From: a virus | Virus record (IMG/VR): IMGVR_UViG_3300042484_001031 | Coordinates: 62,001-126,000 of that record | Length of the DNA: 64,000 nt | Strand: one strand, 5' to 3' | Part shown: piece by piece, positions 43,328 to 53,600 of the stretch | Layout: every line of letters begins with the position of its first letter | How positions within the stretch are numbered: position 1 is the stretch's first letter | The notes under the pieces: generated by a model | Told to the model about the DNA's origin: nothing | What the model saw: the letters and a program-made list of their open reading frames with translations, nothing else | Database searches by the model: none | Program-made: the position numbers and the translations under genes

Positions 43328-46300
43328 ATGGCATACGATGAAATAAAACCTCGAGGTAGTACTAAAGCAAGTCAACCAGATGCAGGTGGTGCAGTATTAC
43401 GTAGCGTACCACTATTTGGTATTGTTAAAGATAATATAGATCCTATTCGTTCTGGTAGACTACAAGTATACATTAGTGACTTGGGAGGACTAGATCCAGA
43501 TGATAGTAATTCTTGGGTAACTGTTAGTTATATGACTCCCTTCTATGGCGTAACTACACCATCAGGTGCAAATACAGGTTACGGAGAATACATTAAAAAT
43601 CCTAACAGTTATGGTATGTGGAATAGTCAACCTGATTTAGGTACAACTGTTATATGTATATTCATTAATGGTGATCCTAATTATGGATTTTGGATAGGAT
43701 GTGTCCCGCAGCCAGAAGCATTACAAATGGTTCCTGCAATTGGTGGTACAGATAATATTGTAGCAAATGCAGGTGAAGCAAAAGGATTGGGCGGAGCTGT
43801 TAGATTACCAGTTACTAATCTTAATAGCAATAATGCAGGAATCGCAAACAGTAATAAATTTTTAACTGATGCTAAACCTGTACATAGTTATGTTGCTAGT
43901 ATATTAGCACAACAAGGTTTAATTAGAGATCCTATACGCGGTGTTATTGGTTCAAGCGCACAACGTGAAACACCATCACGTGTTGGTTGGGGTGTAAGTA
44001 CTCCTGGTAGACCTATATATGAAGGTGGCTTTACTGATGAAACAATTGCTAAGGCTGCAACAAGTGGTAAATCAACTGGACTAAAAGTTGTTGCTCGTAG
44101 GGGAGGACATACTTTAGTAATGGATGACGGAGATATATTAGGTCGTGACCAATTAGTAAGACTACGTAGTAGTTTAGGACATCAAATATTAATGAGTGAT
44201 GACGGGCAAACATTATTCATCATCCACGCTAATGGACAAAGTTATATTGAATTAGGTAAAGAAGGTACAATTGATATGTACTCTACTAATTCATTTAATG
44301 TAAGAACACAAGGTGATTTAAATCTACATGCTGATAATAATATTAATATCAATGCTGGTAAGGCACTAAACATAAGTGCTGATACTATTGCAATTAATAG
44401 TGAAAAACAAACCACACACAAAGTTGGAACAGATTTTAGTTTATATGCTTCTGGTACATATACAACTAAAGTAGATGGTAAGATGAGTTTTGCTAGTGCG
44501 GCAGACTCATCATTTTATAGTGATGCTATAACATATTTTAACGGTAGTAAGATTAATTTAAATACAGGAGCATCAAGTTTAGTTCCTCAAGAAGTTAAAC
44601 CATTACCAGTAGTAGCACATACTGATACATTAAATGATGCCACTAAGGGTTGGTTAGCGGCACCTGGCAAATTATTAAGTATTGTAAGTAGAGCACCTGC
44701 TCATGCACCATGGGCTAGTGCAAATCAAGGTGTGGATGTTAAAGTTAATAACAATGCGAGTGCGGCATTACCGGCTGCACCAAGTTCAGCAGTAGCGGCA
44801 GCAAATGCCAGCACCGGATCATCTCCGGTCACATCACCGGTCACTGCATCTGTCGCATCCACAGTACCCCCATCGGCAGCAATTAGTGCGGCATTAGATA
44901 AAAACACAACAGGCACTATAGTTGGTCAAATATCAACATTAGCCGCAGTAGGTTCGGCTGCGGATGCAGTTAAATTGGGTGCAGGTGTAGTACAAACTGC
45001 AACAGGCCCCGTAGCGGCCATTGGCGCTATGGCACAAAGTCCTGCACAATTAGAAGCATGTGGAGTTATCAAACCGGGTGCGGCCGCATTAATTAACAAT
45101 TTAGTAGAAAGTGGTAAAACAATACAACAAGCATGTACACCAAATCTGTTTACAGGTAAAGACGGAGCTTCAAACTTAACTAGCTATGTAAATAATCCGG
45201 TAGCACAAGTTGCCGGTGCTGTACAAACATTAACTCAAGCACAAACAGCATTAACACAAACTGGATTGATTACTGGAAAAGAATCAGGTACAGCTATAGC
45301 AGGATTGGTAATGTCAGCCGCTACAGCCGGCATACAAAATACTGTAAATTTAGTTAGCAATGCGGCTGGCGCAGTAGCAGGAGCAGTTAATGGAGCAATA
45401 TCAAATGTAGTAGGTGCGGCGACTGGAGCATTGAATACTGTATTAGGGTCAGCCACAAGTTTAGTTTCTGCAGGTAATTTTGCAGGTAACTTGGCATCTA
45501 CTGTTACTGGTGGTCTAAGTAGTATTGCAACTTCACTAACTGGTATGGCAAAGGGCGCGGTTGCTGGTATATCAGGATTATTAGATAGTGCTAAGGGTGT
45601 TGCCGGTAGTGCATTTTCGGCAATTAGCGGTGCGTTACCAACACTAGCTGTTGGTGTCCCGCAAAATATTAAAGAGATAACAGAAAAAGCACAAGCGGCC
45701 GCCCAAGCTCCGGCAGCGAATTCATTGACCGGAGCATTAAACTCAGTAACAGGTGGAATAACCGGAGCAATAGGTGCAGTAACAGGTGGAATAACTAGTG
45801 CAATTAGTGGAGTAGTAGGGTCAGTTACCAGTGGAATAACCGGAGCAATAGGTGCAGTAACAGGAGTAGCATCTGGATTATTAAAAACAGCGACGGGTAT
45901 AACAGCAAATTTATCTACTGGTTTGGGATCATTGCCAGGTGGAGGTGCAGTAGCGGCAATAGTTGATAATGCAGTTGGTGCAATTAATAGTGTGCCGGGA
46001 GTTAGCGCAGTAACAGGATTAATTGGTCAAGCAACATCAATTACAAATGGTATATCTAGCTTAACATCAATTAACCCACTAGCCTCTTCAGGTGCATTAA
46101 ATGCAGTTACAGGTGCAGCCGGAGCATTAACAAAAGGGTTGGATGACTTAAAGAGTGGAAAATTATCATTGGCATCATTGGCATCTGCTGGATTACCGGC
46201 TGGTGCAGCCGCACAATTAAATGCCGCAATGAGTTCAATGAGTTCAGGAGGTGCAGTACAAATTAAATTACCAACAGTAGCTATTAATACCACCGATAGA

Positions 46301-46669
46301 GGAGAATTAACTCAATCAATAACATCGTTGTTGGGTAGTGCAAAGATACCAATGCCAAATTTTGAAGGAAATCCGGCTACATTGGGAACAACTCAATCTG
46401 AAAGTAGTATTGCAGAATATAATAAAACAACAGAAGAAATTAACACACTAAGTGATAAACGATTTGACTTACAAAAAGAACTAAATGATGCTAGATATGC
46501 TAGTAATAAAGCTAAAACTGAATTACCTGCAGGCGATCCAAGCATTGCAAGTGCAGAAGCGGCCCTCAATACTGCTAGAGAAAATATAACTAATTTAGAT
46601 AAACAAATTGAAGATTTAAGAAAAAAAATAAATGCGTCAGCTACCGCTAGTGGCTCCATGACAGCATAA
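43328..46669 (+). CDS. Central spike protein, gp5-like without lysozyme domain (1113 aa)
   Basis: The N-terminal OB-fold part reads FGIVKDNIDPIRSGRLQVYISDLGG, YGMWNSQPDLGTTVICIFINGDPNYGFWIGCVP. GGHTLVMDDGD, RLRSSLGHQILMSDDGQTLFIIHANGQSYIELGKEGTIDMYS and NINAGKALNISADTIAINS follow: the beta-helix needle start of gp5/VgrG proteins. No T4-lysozyme-like domain is present. From about residue 440 to 1000 the protein is alanine/glycine-rich with near-repeats (GAIGAVTGGITSAISGVVGS) that look helical and amphipathic. The last 90 residues form a coiled coil (EINTLSDKRFDLQKELNDARYASNK). Such a tail is unusual for a spike and may trimerise or insert into membranes; that is inference. Confidence 0.8.
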   Translation: MAYDEIKPRGSTKASQPDAGGAVLRSVPLFGIVKDNIDPIRSGRLQVYISDLGGLDPDDSNSWVTVSYMTPFYGVTTPSGANTGYGEYIKNPNSYGMWNSQPDLGTTVICIFINGDPNYGFWIGCVPQPEALQMVPAIGGTDNIVANAGEAKGLGGAVRLPVTNLNSNNAGIANSNKFLTDAKPVHSYVASILAQQGLIRDPIRGVIGSSAQRETPSRVGWGVSTPGRPIYEGGFTDETIAKAATSGKSTGLKVVARRGGHTLVMDDGDILGRDQLVRLRSSLGHQILMSDDGQTLFIIHANGQSYIELGKEGTIDMYSTNSFNVRTQGDLNLHADNNININAGKALNISADTIAINSEKQTTHKVGTDFSLYASGTYTTKVDGKMSFASAADSSFYSDAITYFNGSKINLNTGASSLVPQEVKPLPVVAHTDTLNDATKGWLAAPGKLLSIVSRAPAHAPWASANQGVDVKVNNNASAALPAAPSSAVAAANASTGSSPVTSPVTASVASTVPPSAAISAALDKNTTGTIVGQISTLAAVGSAADAVKLGAGVVQTATGPVAAIGAMAQSPAQLEACGVIKPGAAALINNLVESGKTIQQACTPNLFTGKDGASNLTSYVNNPVAQVAGAVQTLTQAQTALTQTGLITGKESGTAIAGLVMSAATAGIQNTVNLVSNAAGAVAGAVNGAISNVVGAATGALNTVLGSATSLVSAGNFAGNLASTVTGGLSSIATSLTGMAKGAVAGISGLLDSAKGVAGSAFSAISGALPTLAVGVPQNIKEITEKAQAAAQAPAANSLTGALNSVTGGITGAIGAVTGGITSAISGVVGSVTSGITGAIGAVTGVASGLLKTATGITANLSTGLGSLPGGGAVAAIVDNAVGAINSVPGVSAVTGLIGQATSITNGISSLTSINPLASSGALNAVTGAAGALTKGLDDLKSGKLSLASLASAGLPAGAAAQLNAAMSSMSSGGAVQIKLPTVAINTTDRGELTQSITSLLGSAKIPMPNFEGNPATLGTTQSESSIAEYNKTTEEINTLSDKRFDLQKELNDARYASNKAKTELPAGDPSIASAEAALNTARENITNLDKQIEDLRKKINASATASGSMTA

Positions 46670-46677
46670 CATAAATA
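46670..46677 (+). promoter_or_regulatory. Late promoter box CATAAATA before gp25
   Basis: CATAAATATACTATAGGATAAC, just after the spike stop and 18 nt before the gp25 ATG. Confidence 0.65.
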
Positions 46678-46694
46678 TACTATAGGATAACAAT

Positions 46695-47144
46695 ATGCCA
46701 ACATACATTGGTTTCAGTACAATTAACGCTAACAAGCCCCGATCTACTAATTTACCAGCGGGTATTGCGGGTGGTGTGGGTTCTATGGTACAACCAGTTA
46801 TACCCGGCAAAAAGTTTAGGTTAGTTGACCAACAATTAGTTATACAAGATTTCATTAATGCATTGAATATTCAACAAGGTCAAAAGGTAGGCAATCCAGG
46901 ATACGGGACTACACTTTGGAGTTTTGTTTTTGAGCCAAATACATTTGATGTACAGAACAAATTAGAAACTGAAATCAGACGAGTGGCCAATCAAGACCCA
47001 AGAATGATAGTTAATACTGTTAGCGCATATCCTCAAGAAAACGGTATATTACTTGAAGTAGAACTAGCCGTTGCACCTTTTAATAATGCAGAAATTCTTA
47101 GTGTTTTCTTCAATAATAGTACAAATACAGCAGTAATTCAATAA
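46695..47144 (+). CDS. 25: Baseplate wedge protein, gp25-like (149 aa)
   Basis: GPW/gp25 family. Conserved features include DQQLVIQDFINALNIQQGQKVGNPGYGTTLWSFVFEPN, TEIRRVANQDPRMIVNTVSAYPQENGILLEVELA. T4 gp25 has 132 residues; the extra length here is the N-terminal ANKPRSTNLPAG stretch. gp25 starts sheath polymerisation and binds gp6 and gp53 in the wedge core. AGGA lies 8 nt before the ATG. Confidence 0.93.
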   Translation: MPTYIGFSTINANKPRSTNLPAGIAGGVGSMVQPVIPGKKFRLVDQQLVIQDFINALNIQQGQKVGNPGYGTTLWSFVFEPNTFDVQNKLETEIRRVANQDPRMIVNTVSAYPQENGILLEVELAVAPFNNAEILSVFFNNSTNTAVIQ

Positions 47145-47171
47145 TCTTCCAAAAATGGTGTTTTCATTTAA

Positions 47172-47179
47172 GATAAATA
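47172..47179 (+). promoter_or_regulatory. Late promoter box GATAAATA before gp6
   Basis: AAGATAAATACTTAAAAGAGAAC, 20 nt before the ATG at 47199. Confidence 0.65.
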
Positions 47180-47198
47180 CTTAAAAGAGAACACCACT

Positions 47199-50100
47199 AT
47201 GGCAACCAGCTCACGACAATCAGCATTATTCGGCGTTAACGATTGGAAGGCAATCTATCAAACCTTCCGTGAAGCCGATTTCCGTTCATATGACTATGAA
47301 ACATTACGTAAAAGTTTTATAGATTATATACGTGTTTACTATCCAGAAACTTTTAATGATTACATTGAATCAAGTGAATTCATAGCATTAATGGACGTTA
47401 TGGCTTTTATGGGTCAAGGTCTTGCATTCCGTAGTGATCTTAATGCCCGTGAAAACTTTATTGATACGGCTGAACGCAGAGATAGTGTTGTTAAATTAGC
47501 AAATTTAATCAGCTATACTCCTAAACGTAACCTAGCTGGCCAGGGTTATATTAAAGTAACAAGCATTCAAACTACTGAAAATATTACGGATTTAAATGGA
47601 TTTAATTTAAGCAATCAAGCTATATTGTGGAATGACCCTGCTAATGTTAATTGGTTAGAACAATATAATACAATTATCAACGCAACATTGATTAACACAC
47701 AGCGAGTTGGACGCCCGGGTAATACAGCACAATTATCAGGTATTAAAACGGATGAGTATACAATTAATATTCCACAAAACACATTACCAATAGTGCCATT
47801 CACTTCGGTTGTAGATAACCAAGCAATGAATTTTGAATTAGTTAGTTCCACTACGTTGGATGAAGATTATGTTTACGAAATTCCTCCTGCACCAAGTGGC
47901 AGAATGAATATGGCTTATCGCAATGACAAATTAGGTTACGGTAGTCCAAATACAGGTTTCTTCTTTTATTTCAAACAAGGAACATTGCAAAATTTTGATT
48001 TTAATTTAGAACAACAAATTTCAAATCAAGTTGTTGATATTGATATTCAAGGTGTTAACAATACCGATACTTGGTTATATCAGTTAAGTACTGATAACAG
48101 TTCCGCAGTTAATAGAACGTTATGGAATCAAGTAGAGAATGTTTATGCCGATGCTTATTTACAAACTGAAAATAGTGTTCGCAGAATATTTTCTGTAGGT
48201 TCTAGATTTAACGACCAAGTTAGTTACGTTTTTGGTGATGGAGTATTTTCCGAGATTCCAGTTGGAACATTTAGAGCATATGTACGTGCAGGTAATGCAT
48301 TGACATATACTATTGATCCAAATGAGATGCAAAATCTATCGGTCACACTAAGTTATATTAGCAGGTTAGGACGAACAGAAACACTTACATTAGGATTAGA
48401 ATTACAGACACCAGTGTCAAACGCACAGGCAAGAGAAACATTATCAAACATTAAACAACGTGCCCCTTCCCGCTATTATACACAGAACAGAATGGTTAAT
48501 GGGGAAGATTATAACAATTTCCCATACACATTATACAGTTCTATTGTTAAAAGCAAAGCTATTAACCGTAGTTCTGTTGGTGTATCAAAAAACTTAGACC
48601 TATTAGATCCAACCGGAAAATACTCCAGCACAAATTCATTCTCAAGTGACGGTGGTATGTACCAAGATGATACTGATGGTAATATATTATTAACCATTAC
48701 TACATCCGGCGATATCATCACATTCCTAACAGATACATTAGGTGCACTCTTAGCAGATAATCGTGCTAGACAATATTATATACAAGATTATACGAGATAC
48801 AATGTTAATGCGGCTTCCGGTGACGGTACAGTATATTGGCAAGAACAAACAGTTAATGCTAGTAGTTTAACTGGTTATTTCTTTACCATTAATGGTAGCA
48901 ATAATACTCCTATACCTGTAGGAACATATTCTACCTATAATATGAAATACACTACTAAAGGTGCAATGATGAAATTTACTGCTCCAGCTGGATATTATTT
49001 TAGCGACACAAATCGTTTAATAGCCGGCATAGCTAGCCCATCAGATAAAACTTATATATGGACTACTGTATTAAATGTAGTGGGTGACGGATATAATAAT
49101 GGTGAAGGTGCATTTAGTAACGGATTAGGTCCAATAACATTAAATGGTTATGTGCCTCAAGGTGCAATTGTTTCTACTATATTACCTGCATTTGATAACT
49201 CATTACCTAATATAGTAATACAAGAATGTATTGTTAGAATGGAATTAAATCAAAGCTTTAGTTTAATATTTGATAACAGTTTAACTATAGCACAAGATCG
49301 ATGGAGTATTGGTACATATGATGCTAGTAATTATTTTGTAAATATATTAAGTTTAGGAAGTAATCGTTATAGTATATCATATCGCTCATTGGCATACTAT
49401 TTTGGTAGTGTCGCTGATACACGTTTCACATTTGAAAATGGTAAATTAGTATATGATCCTTTTAGTGGAAAAATATTACAAGACTTTGTTAAAGTATTAG
49501 CAACCAATACACAACCTAGTAGTAATTATCCATTAGCGACACCTATTACTACCAGTATTATTGGTCAAACAGTTGAAAGTGACGGCTATGTAAATGATTT
49601 TGAAGTTGAAGTAGCAAGTATAGATGTTAATGATAGAACCATTGTAAGTAACCCAGACTTTTTCACAGAGGTAACAGGTTATGTTAATGGTAATACTAAT
49701 ATAGGAATTTATACATTCTTTGTATTATTACAAGATGCGGTAAATCTTTCACGTTACCAATTAATACCATCAACCGATGTAGTGTATATCTATTCAACCA
49801 AAACACAAATTGAAATAGTTAAGTATGAGTACCCAGAAGGTCAATTATTCTATGCATTTACTGATAATTTATTTTACACAACAATTCAAGATCAAACAGT
49901 TAACACACCATTTTATATTGTAACTGAACAACCACAATATATTATGAAACCAGGACGTCAAGGACTACAATTTCAATATCGTCATAATAGTAATAATACA
50001 ACACGTATTGATCCCGCTACTACAAACATTATTGATTTGTATGTAGTTACACAGGCTTACTATACTGCTTATCAAAACTGGTTACAAGACATTACCGATA

Positions 50101-50579
50101 CAGTGCCAATACCAGACAAACCAACAATTAATGAATTGACACAGGCATATGGATCATTAAATGATTACAAGATGTTAAGTGATAGTATTATATTGAATAG
50201 CGTAGTATTTTTACCATTATTTGGACCTAAAGCGCCAACTCAATTAAGAGCAACTGTTAAAGTAATTAGAGCAGGTAACACAAATGCAAGTGATAGTGAA
50301 ATACGTAGTGCAGTTCTGTCTGCCATGAATACATATTTTAATATTAACAATTGGAATTTTGGAGATACTTTTTACTTCAGTGAATTAAGTGCATATTTAC
50401 ACGCTCAAGTAGGAGATTTAATTAGCTCCGCTGTATTAGTTCCAAATGATCCCACAATGAGTTTTGGAGATTTATATGAGATTAAATCAGCTCCGTATGA
50501 AATATTTGCCAATGGAGCAACAGCAAATGATGTTCTTGTGATTGCGGCACTTACACCAGCACAGTTACAGATAAGATAA
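47199..50579 (+). CDS. 6: Baseplate wedge protein, gp6-like (1126 aa)
   Basis: Starts with the conserved gp6/gpJ text: DFRSYDYETLRKSFIDYIRVYYPETFNDYIESSEFIALMDVMAFMGQGLAFRSDLNARENFIDTAERRDSVVKLANLISYTPKRN. Later FSVGSRFNDQVSYVFGDGVFSEIPVGTFRAYVRAGN and QRAPSRYYTQNRMVNGEDYNNFPY are baseplate J-like. It ends AYLHAQVGDLISSAVLVPND, as expected for the dimerising C-terminal part. It is much longer than T4 gp6 (660 aa), as I would expect in aquatic T4-like phages. Together with gp53 and gp25 it forms the wedge core and iris of the baseplate. Confidence 0.93.
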   Translation: MATSSRQSALFGVNDWKAIYQTFREADFRSYDYETLRKSFIDYIRVYYPETFNDYIESSEFIALMDVMAFMGQGLAFRSDLNARENFIDTAERRDSVVKLANLISYTPKRNLAGQGYIKVTSIQTTENITDLNGFNLSNQAILWNDPANVNWLEQYNTIINATLINTQRVGRPGNTAQLSGIKTDEYTINIPQNTLPIVPFTSVVDNQAMNFELVSSTTLDEDYVYEIPPAPSGRMNMAYRNDKLGYGSPNTGFFFYFKQGTLQNFDFNLEQQISNQVVDIDIQGVNNTDTWLYQLSTDNSSAVNRTLWNQVENVYADAYLQTENSVRRIFSVGSRFNDQVSYVFGDGVFSEIPVGTFRAYVRAGNALTYTIDPNEMQNLSVTLSYISRLGRTETLTLGLELQTPVSNAQARETLSNIKQRAPSRYYTQNRMVNGEDYNNFPYTLYSSIVKSKAINRSSVGVSKNLDLLDPTGKYSSTNSFSSDGGMYQDDTDGNILLTITTSGDIITFLTDTLGALLADNRARQYYIQDYTRYNVNAASGDGTVYWQEQTVNASSLTGYFFTINGSNNTPIPVGTYSTYNMKYTTKGAMMKFTAPAGYYFSDTNRLIAGIASPSDKTYIWTTVLNVVGDGYNNGEGAFSNGLGPITLNGYVPQGAIVSTILPAFDNSLPNIVIQECIVRMELNQSFSLIFDNSLTIAQDRWSIGTYDASNYFVNILSLGSNRYSISYRSLAYYFGSVADTRFTFENGKLVYDPFSGKILQDFVKVLATNTQPSSNYPLATPITTSIIGQTVESDGYVNDFEVEVASIDVNDRTIVSNPDFFTEVTGYVNGNTNIGIYTFFVLLQDAVNLSRYQLIPSTDVVYIYSTKTQIEIVKYEYPEGQLFYAFTDNLFYTTIQDQTVNTPFYIVTEQPQYIMKPGRQGLQFQYRHNSNNTTRIDPATTNIIDLYVVTQAYYTAYQNWLQDITDTVPIPDKPTINELTQAYGSLNDYKMLSDSIILNSVVFLPLFGPKAPTQLRATVKVIRAGNTNASDSEIRSAVLSAMNTYFNINNWNFGDTFYFSELSAYLHAQVGDLISSAVLVPNDPTMSFGDLYEIKSAPYEIFANGATANDVLVIAALTPAQLQIR

Positions 50580-50605
50580 GTAATATATAACCATAGAGAG
50601 AAATA

Positions 50606-53600
50606 ATGGCAACAAGAATTAGAACATTAAATTTTCTACCTGAAATATTTAAAACAACTACCAATAGTCAATTTTTAAACGCAACGTTGGATCAGATAGT
50701 AGACCAACCAAATACTAAAAGAATTCAAGGTTACATTGGTAGTAGATTTGGGTATGGTGTTAATGCTAAAAATTATTACGTAACAGAACCTACAAAAACT
50801 AGAACAGATTATCAATTAGATCCGGGTGTAGTATTTCTAAAAAAAGACACAAGCACTGCACAAGATTTTATAAGCTATCCAGGTATAATTGATGGATTAA
50901 AATTAGAAGGCGCATTGACAGGTGACAATAATAGATTGTTTACTAGTGAATTTTATTCATGGGACAGTTTTACAGACCTGGATAAGATTATTAACTTCAA
51001 CCAATATTATTGGATTCCTGAAGGACCCGAAGCCGTAACAGTTAGTACAGAAACTGTTTACAATGCTACAGATTATATTATCACAAGTACTCCAAATGGA
51101 TATTTAGTAACTGCTACTGGTCAATCACAAGGCTCTACTAACCCGTCACTTACATTATTGCGTGGCGGTACATATACATTTAATGTCAATCAAGCTAGTG
51201 AATTTTGGATTCAAGGAATGCCGGGCATTACTGGGTATGACCCTAATCAGCCTAACGTACAGACACGTGATGTATTGGGTGTTGATAATAACGGTGCTGA
51301 AGTTGGCATAGTAACATTTACTGTTCCTTTTAAAACTGCACAAGATGAATATGAATTACCCGGCAACAATCGTGTTGATTTAGTAACTACATTATTGTAT
51401 GCTAATGTTGACGGGGTATTACTCAGTAGTTTGACAAATGGAATAGATGGTATCACCTCAATAGACGGTCTTACTTTAATGTTTTATAATAATGAAAATG
51501 AAACAACATTTTATACCATTACATATACCGGTGATATCACAGACCCCACAATAACGTTAGTTGCCGGTACTACAATTCCAGTTGAAGAAAACATTACAGC
51601 TAATTTTGGTACAGAGTATATTGGTAGAACGTTCTACAGAACTACCGGCAGTGTAATTACTTTAATTCCTTATTTAAGTGCAATACTTGATACATTGTAT
51701 TATCAAGATGGAACGTCAAGTAATAAAGTAGGACAAATTAGATTAATCTCTAGTAATACAACTAACCGTATTGATGTGCTTACTGATATTATAGGTCAAG
51801 CAAACTATACATCTCCAAATGGAGTAGTATTTACTAATGGATTAAAAGTAATATTATCAGGAGAAATATATCCTGTTAGCTATGAGAATATTAGATTTTA
51901 TGTTGAGGGTGTGGGTACAGCAATAGAATTAATTCCAGTTACTGATTTTGTAGCCCCTGAACCGTTTACTCAGGGTACATATATACCGTTTGACACAACA
52001 CCATATGATATTGGAAACTTTGATGTTAACTTGTATATCCCTGTGTTACAAGATTATATTACTATTGCTAGAAACAGTATTGATAAAAACCCATGGTCAA
52101 GAAGTAACAGATGGTTTCATATTGACGTAATTAATGCAACAGCTACCTATACTAATAATCCAGAATTAGCTACACTATATGCTACACCTGACAATAAAGC
52201 TAATCGTCCTATTATTGAATTTTATCCTAATTTACGTTTGTTTGACGCAGGAGTTGTTGGCAAACCACCAATTGACTTTATTGATTTCAGAACAACTGAT
52301 GCATTCAATGATGTTACCGGTGTTGCCGGGCAAGAAAGTTATTACCCTGATGTAGAAGTATATACAGCATATACTGGATCAATTGTAGGTACTACAGGTA
52401 CATCTACTACTATTTCTATCTTATCCTCAGCCGTTACTGGCGCATTTCAAGTTGGTCAATATATAAATGATAGTACTAATGTGTTGCCAAGAAATAGTCA
52501 AATCACTGCTATAACCGGAACAACTACATTAACCTTAACAGTATCTTGGGTTGGATCACAAACTATAGTATCAACTTCAAATGAATCATCATTCATTGCT
52601 AACGATATACAAAACGATAGTTATTCAGTATTTGATGGAGCACGTATTGTGTTTGCAGCCGACACCACATTAAATGTAAGAAATAAAATATATGTCGTTA
52701 GATTTTCTACATTGGTGTTTGGAGACACTCCGGTAATTACATTAACAGAAGCAGAAGATGGACTGGTTTTAACAGATGAACAAACATTTGCATTTAGAGG
52801 TTATAACTATCAAGGCATGGATTTTCACTTTGATGGTACTAATTGGCAAGAAAGTCAACAAAAAACTACAGTAAATCAACCACCATTATTTGATATACTT
52901 GACAATAATGGAATTAGTTTTGGTGATCGTGACATATATGTTGGTACGTCATTTGCCGGTAATAAATTATTTGCATACGGTATTGGTTCGGGCATAGATG
53001 ATCCTGTACTAGGATTTCCATTAACGTATAGCTCTATTGATAATATAGGTGACATCAGTTTTGATGTGTCATTAAACTCAGAATCATTTAACTATGTAAG
53101 TGGAACTGTTCCTATTACACAAAAAGTTAATACAGGATATGTTTATAATTATAGTGATTTAACAACTTCAACAAGGCAATTGGGTTGGCAAACAGCAGTT
53201 GGGCCTAGCGTACAATATCAAATATTTGAATTTGATTATTTTGCCGCAAACCCTACCACAACATACACATGTGATATTGCTAAACTAGCTAACACCGATA
53301 GTCCATGGCCTACTATACAACTTTTTGTAAATAATAAAATACAATATTCAAGTGATTATACAGTAGAAACTACAGCTACACAAACTATAGTAACCTTTTC
53401 AGTACCTAATCCAGAAATAGATACAGTAGTTGAAATATTGTTATTAAGCGATCAGGTAAGTGAAACAGCCTATTATAGTATACCTATTAATTTAAATAAT
53501 AACCCACTGAATGAAGATATTGTTTCTGTCAATGTAGGTGATATACGTGGTCAATATCAAAGTAGTTTTTATAATAATCCAAATACTACCGGTAATGTAT

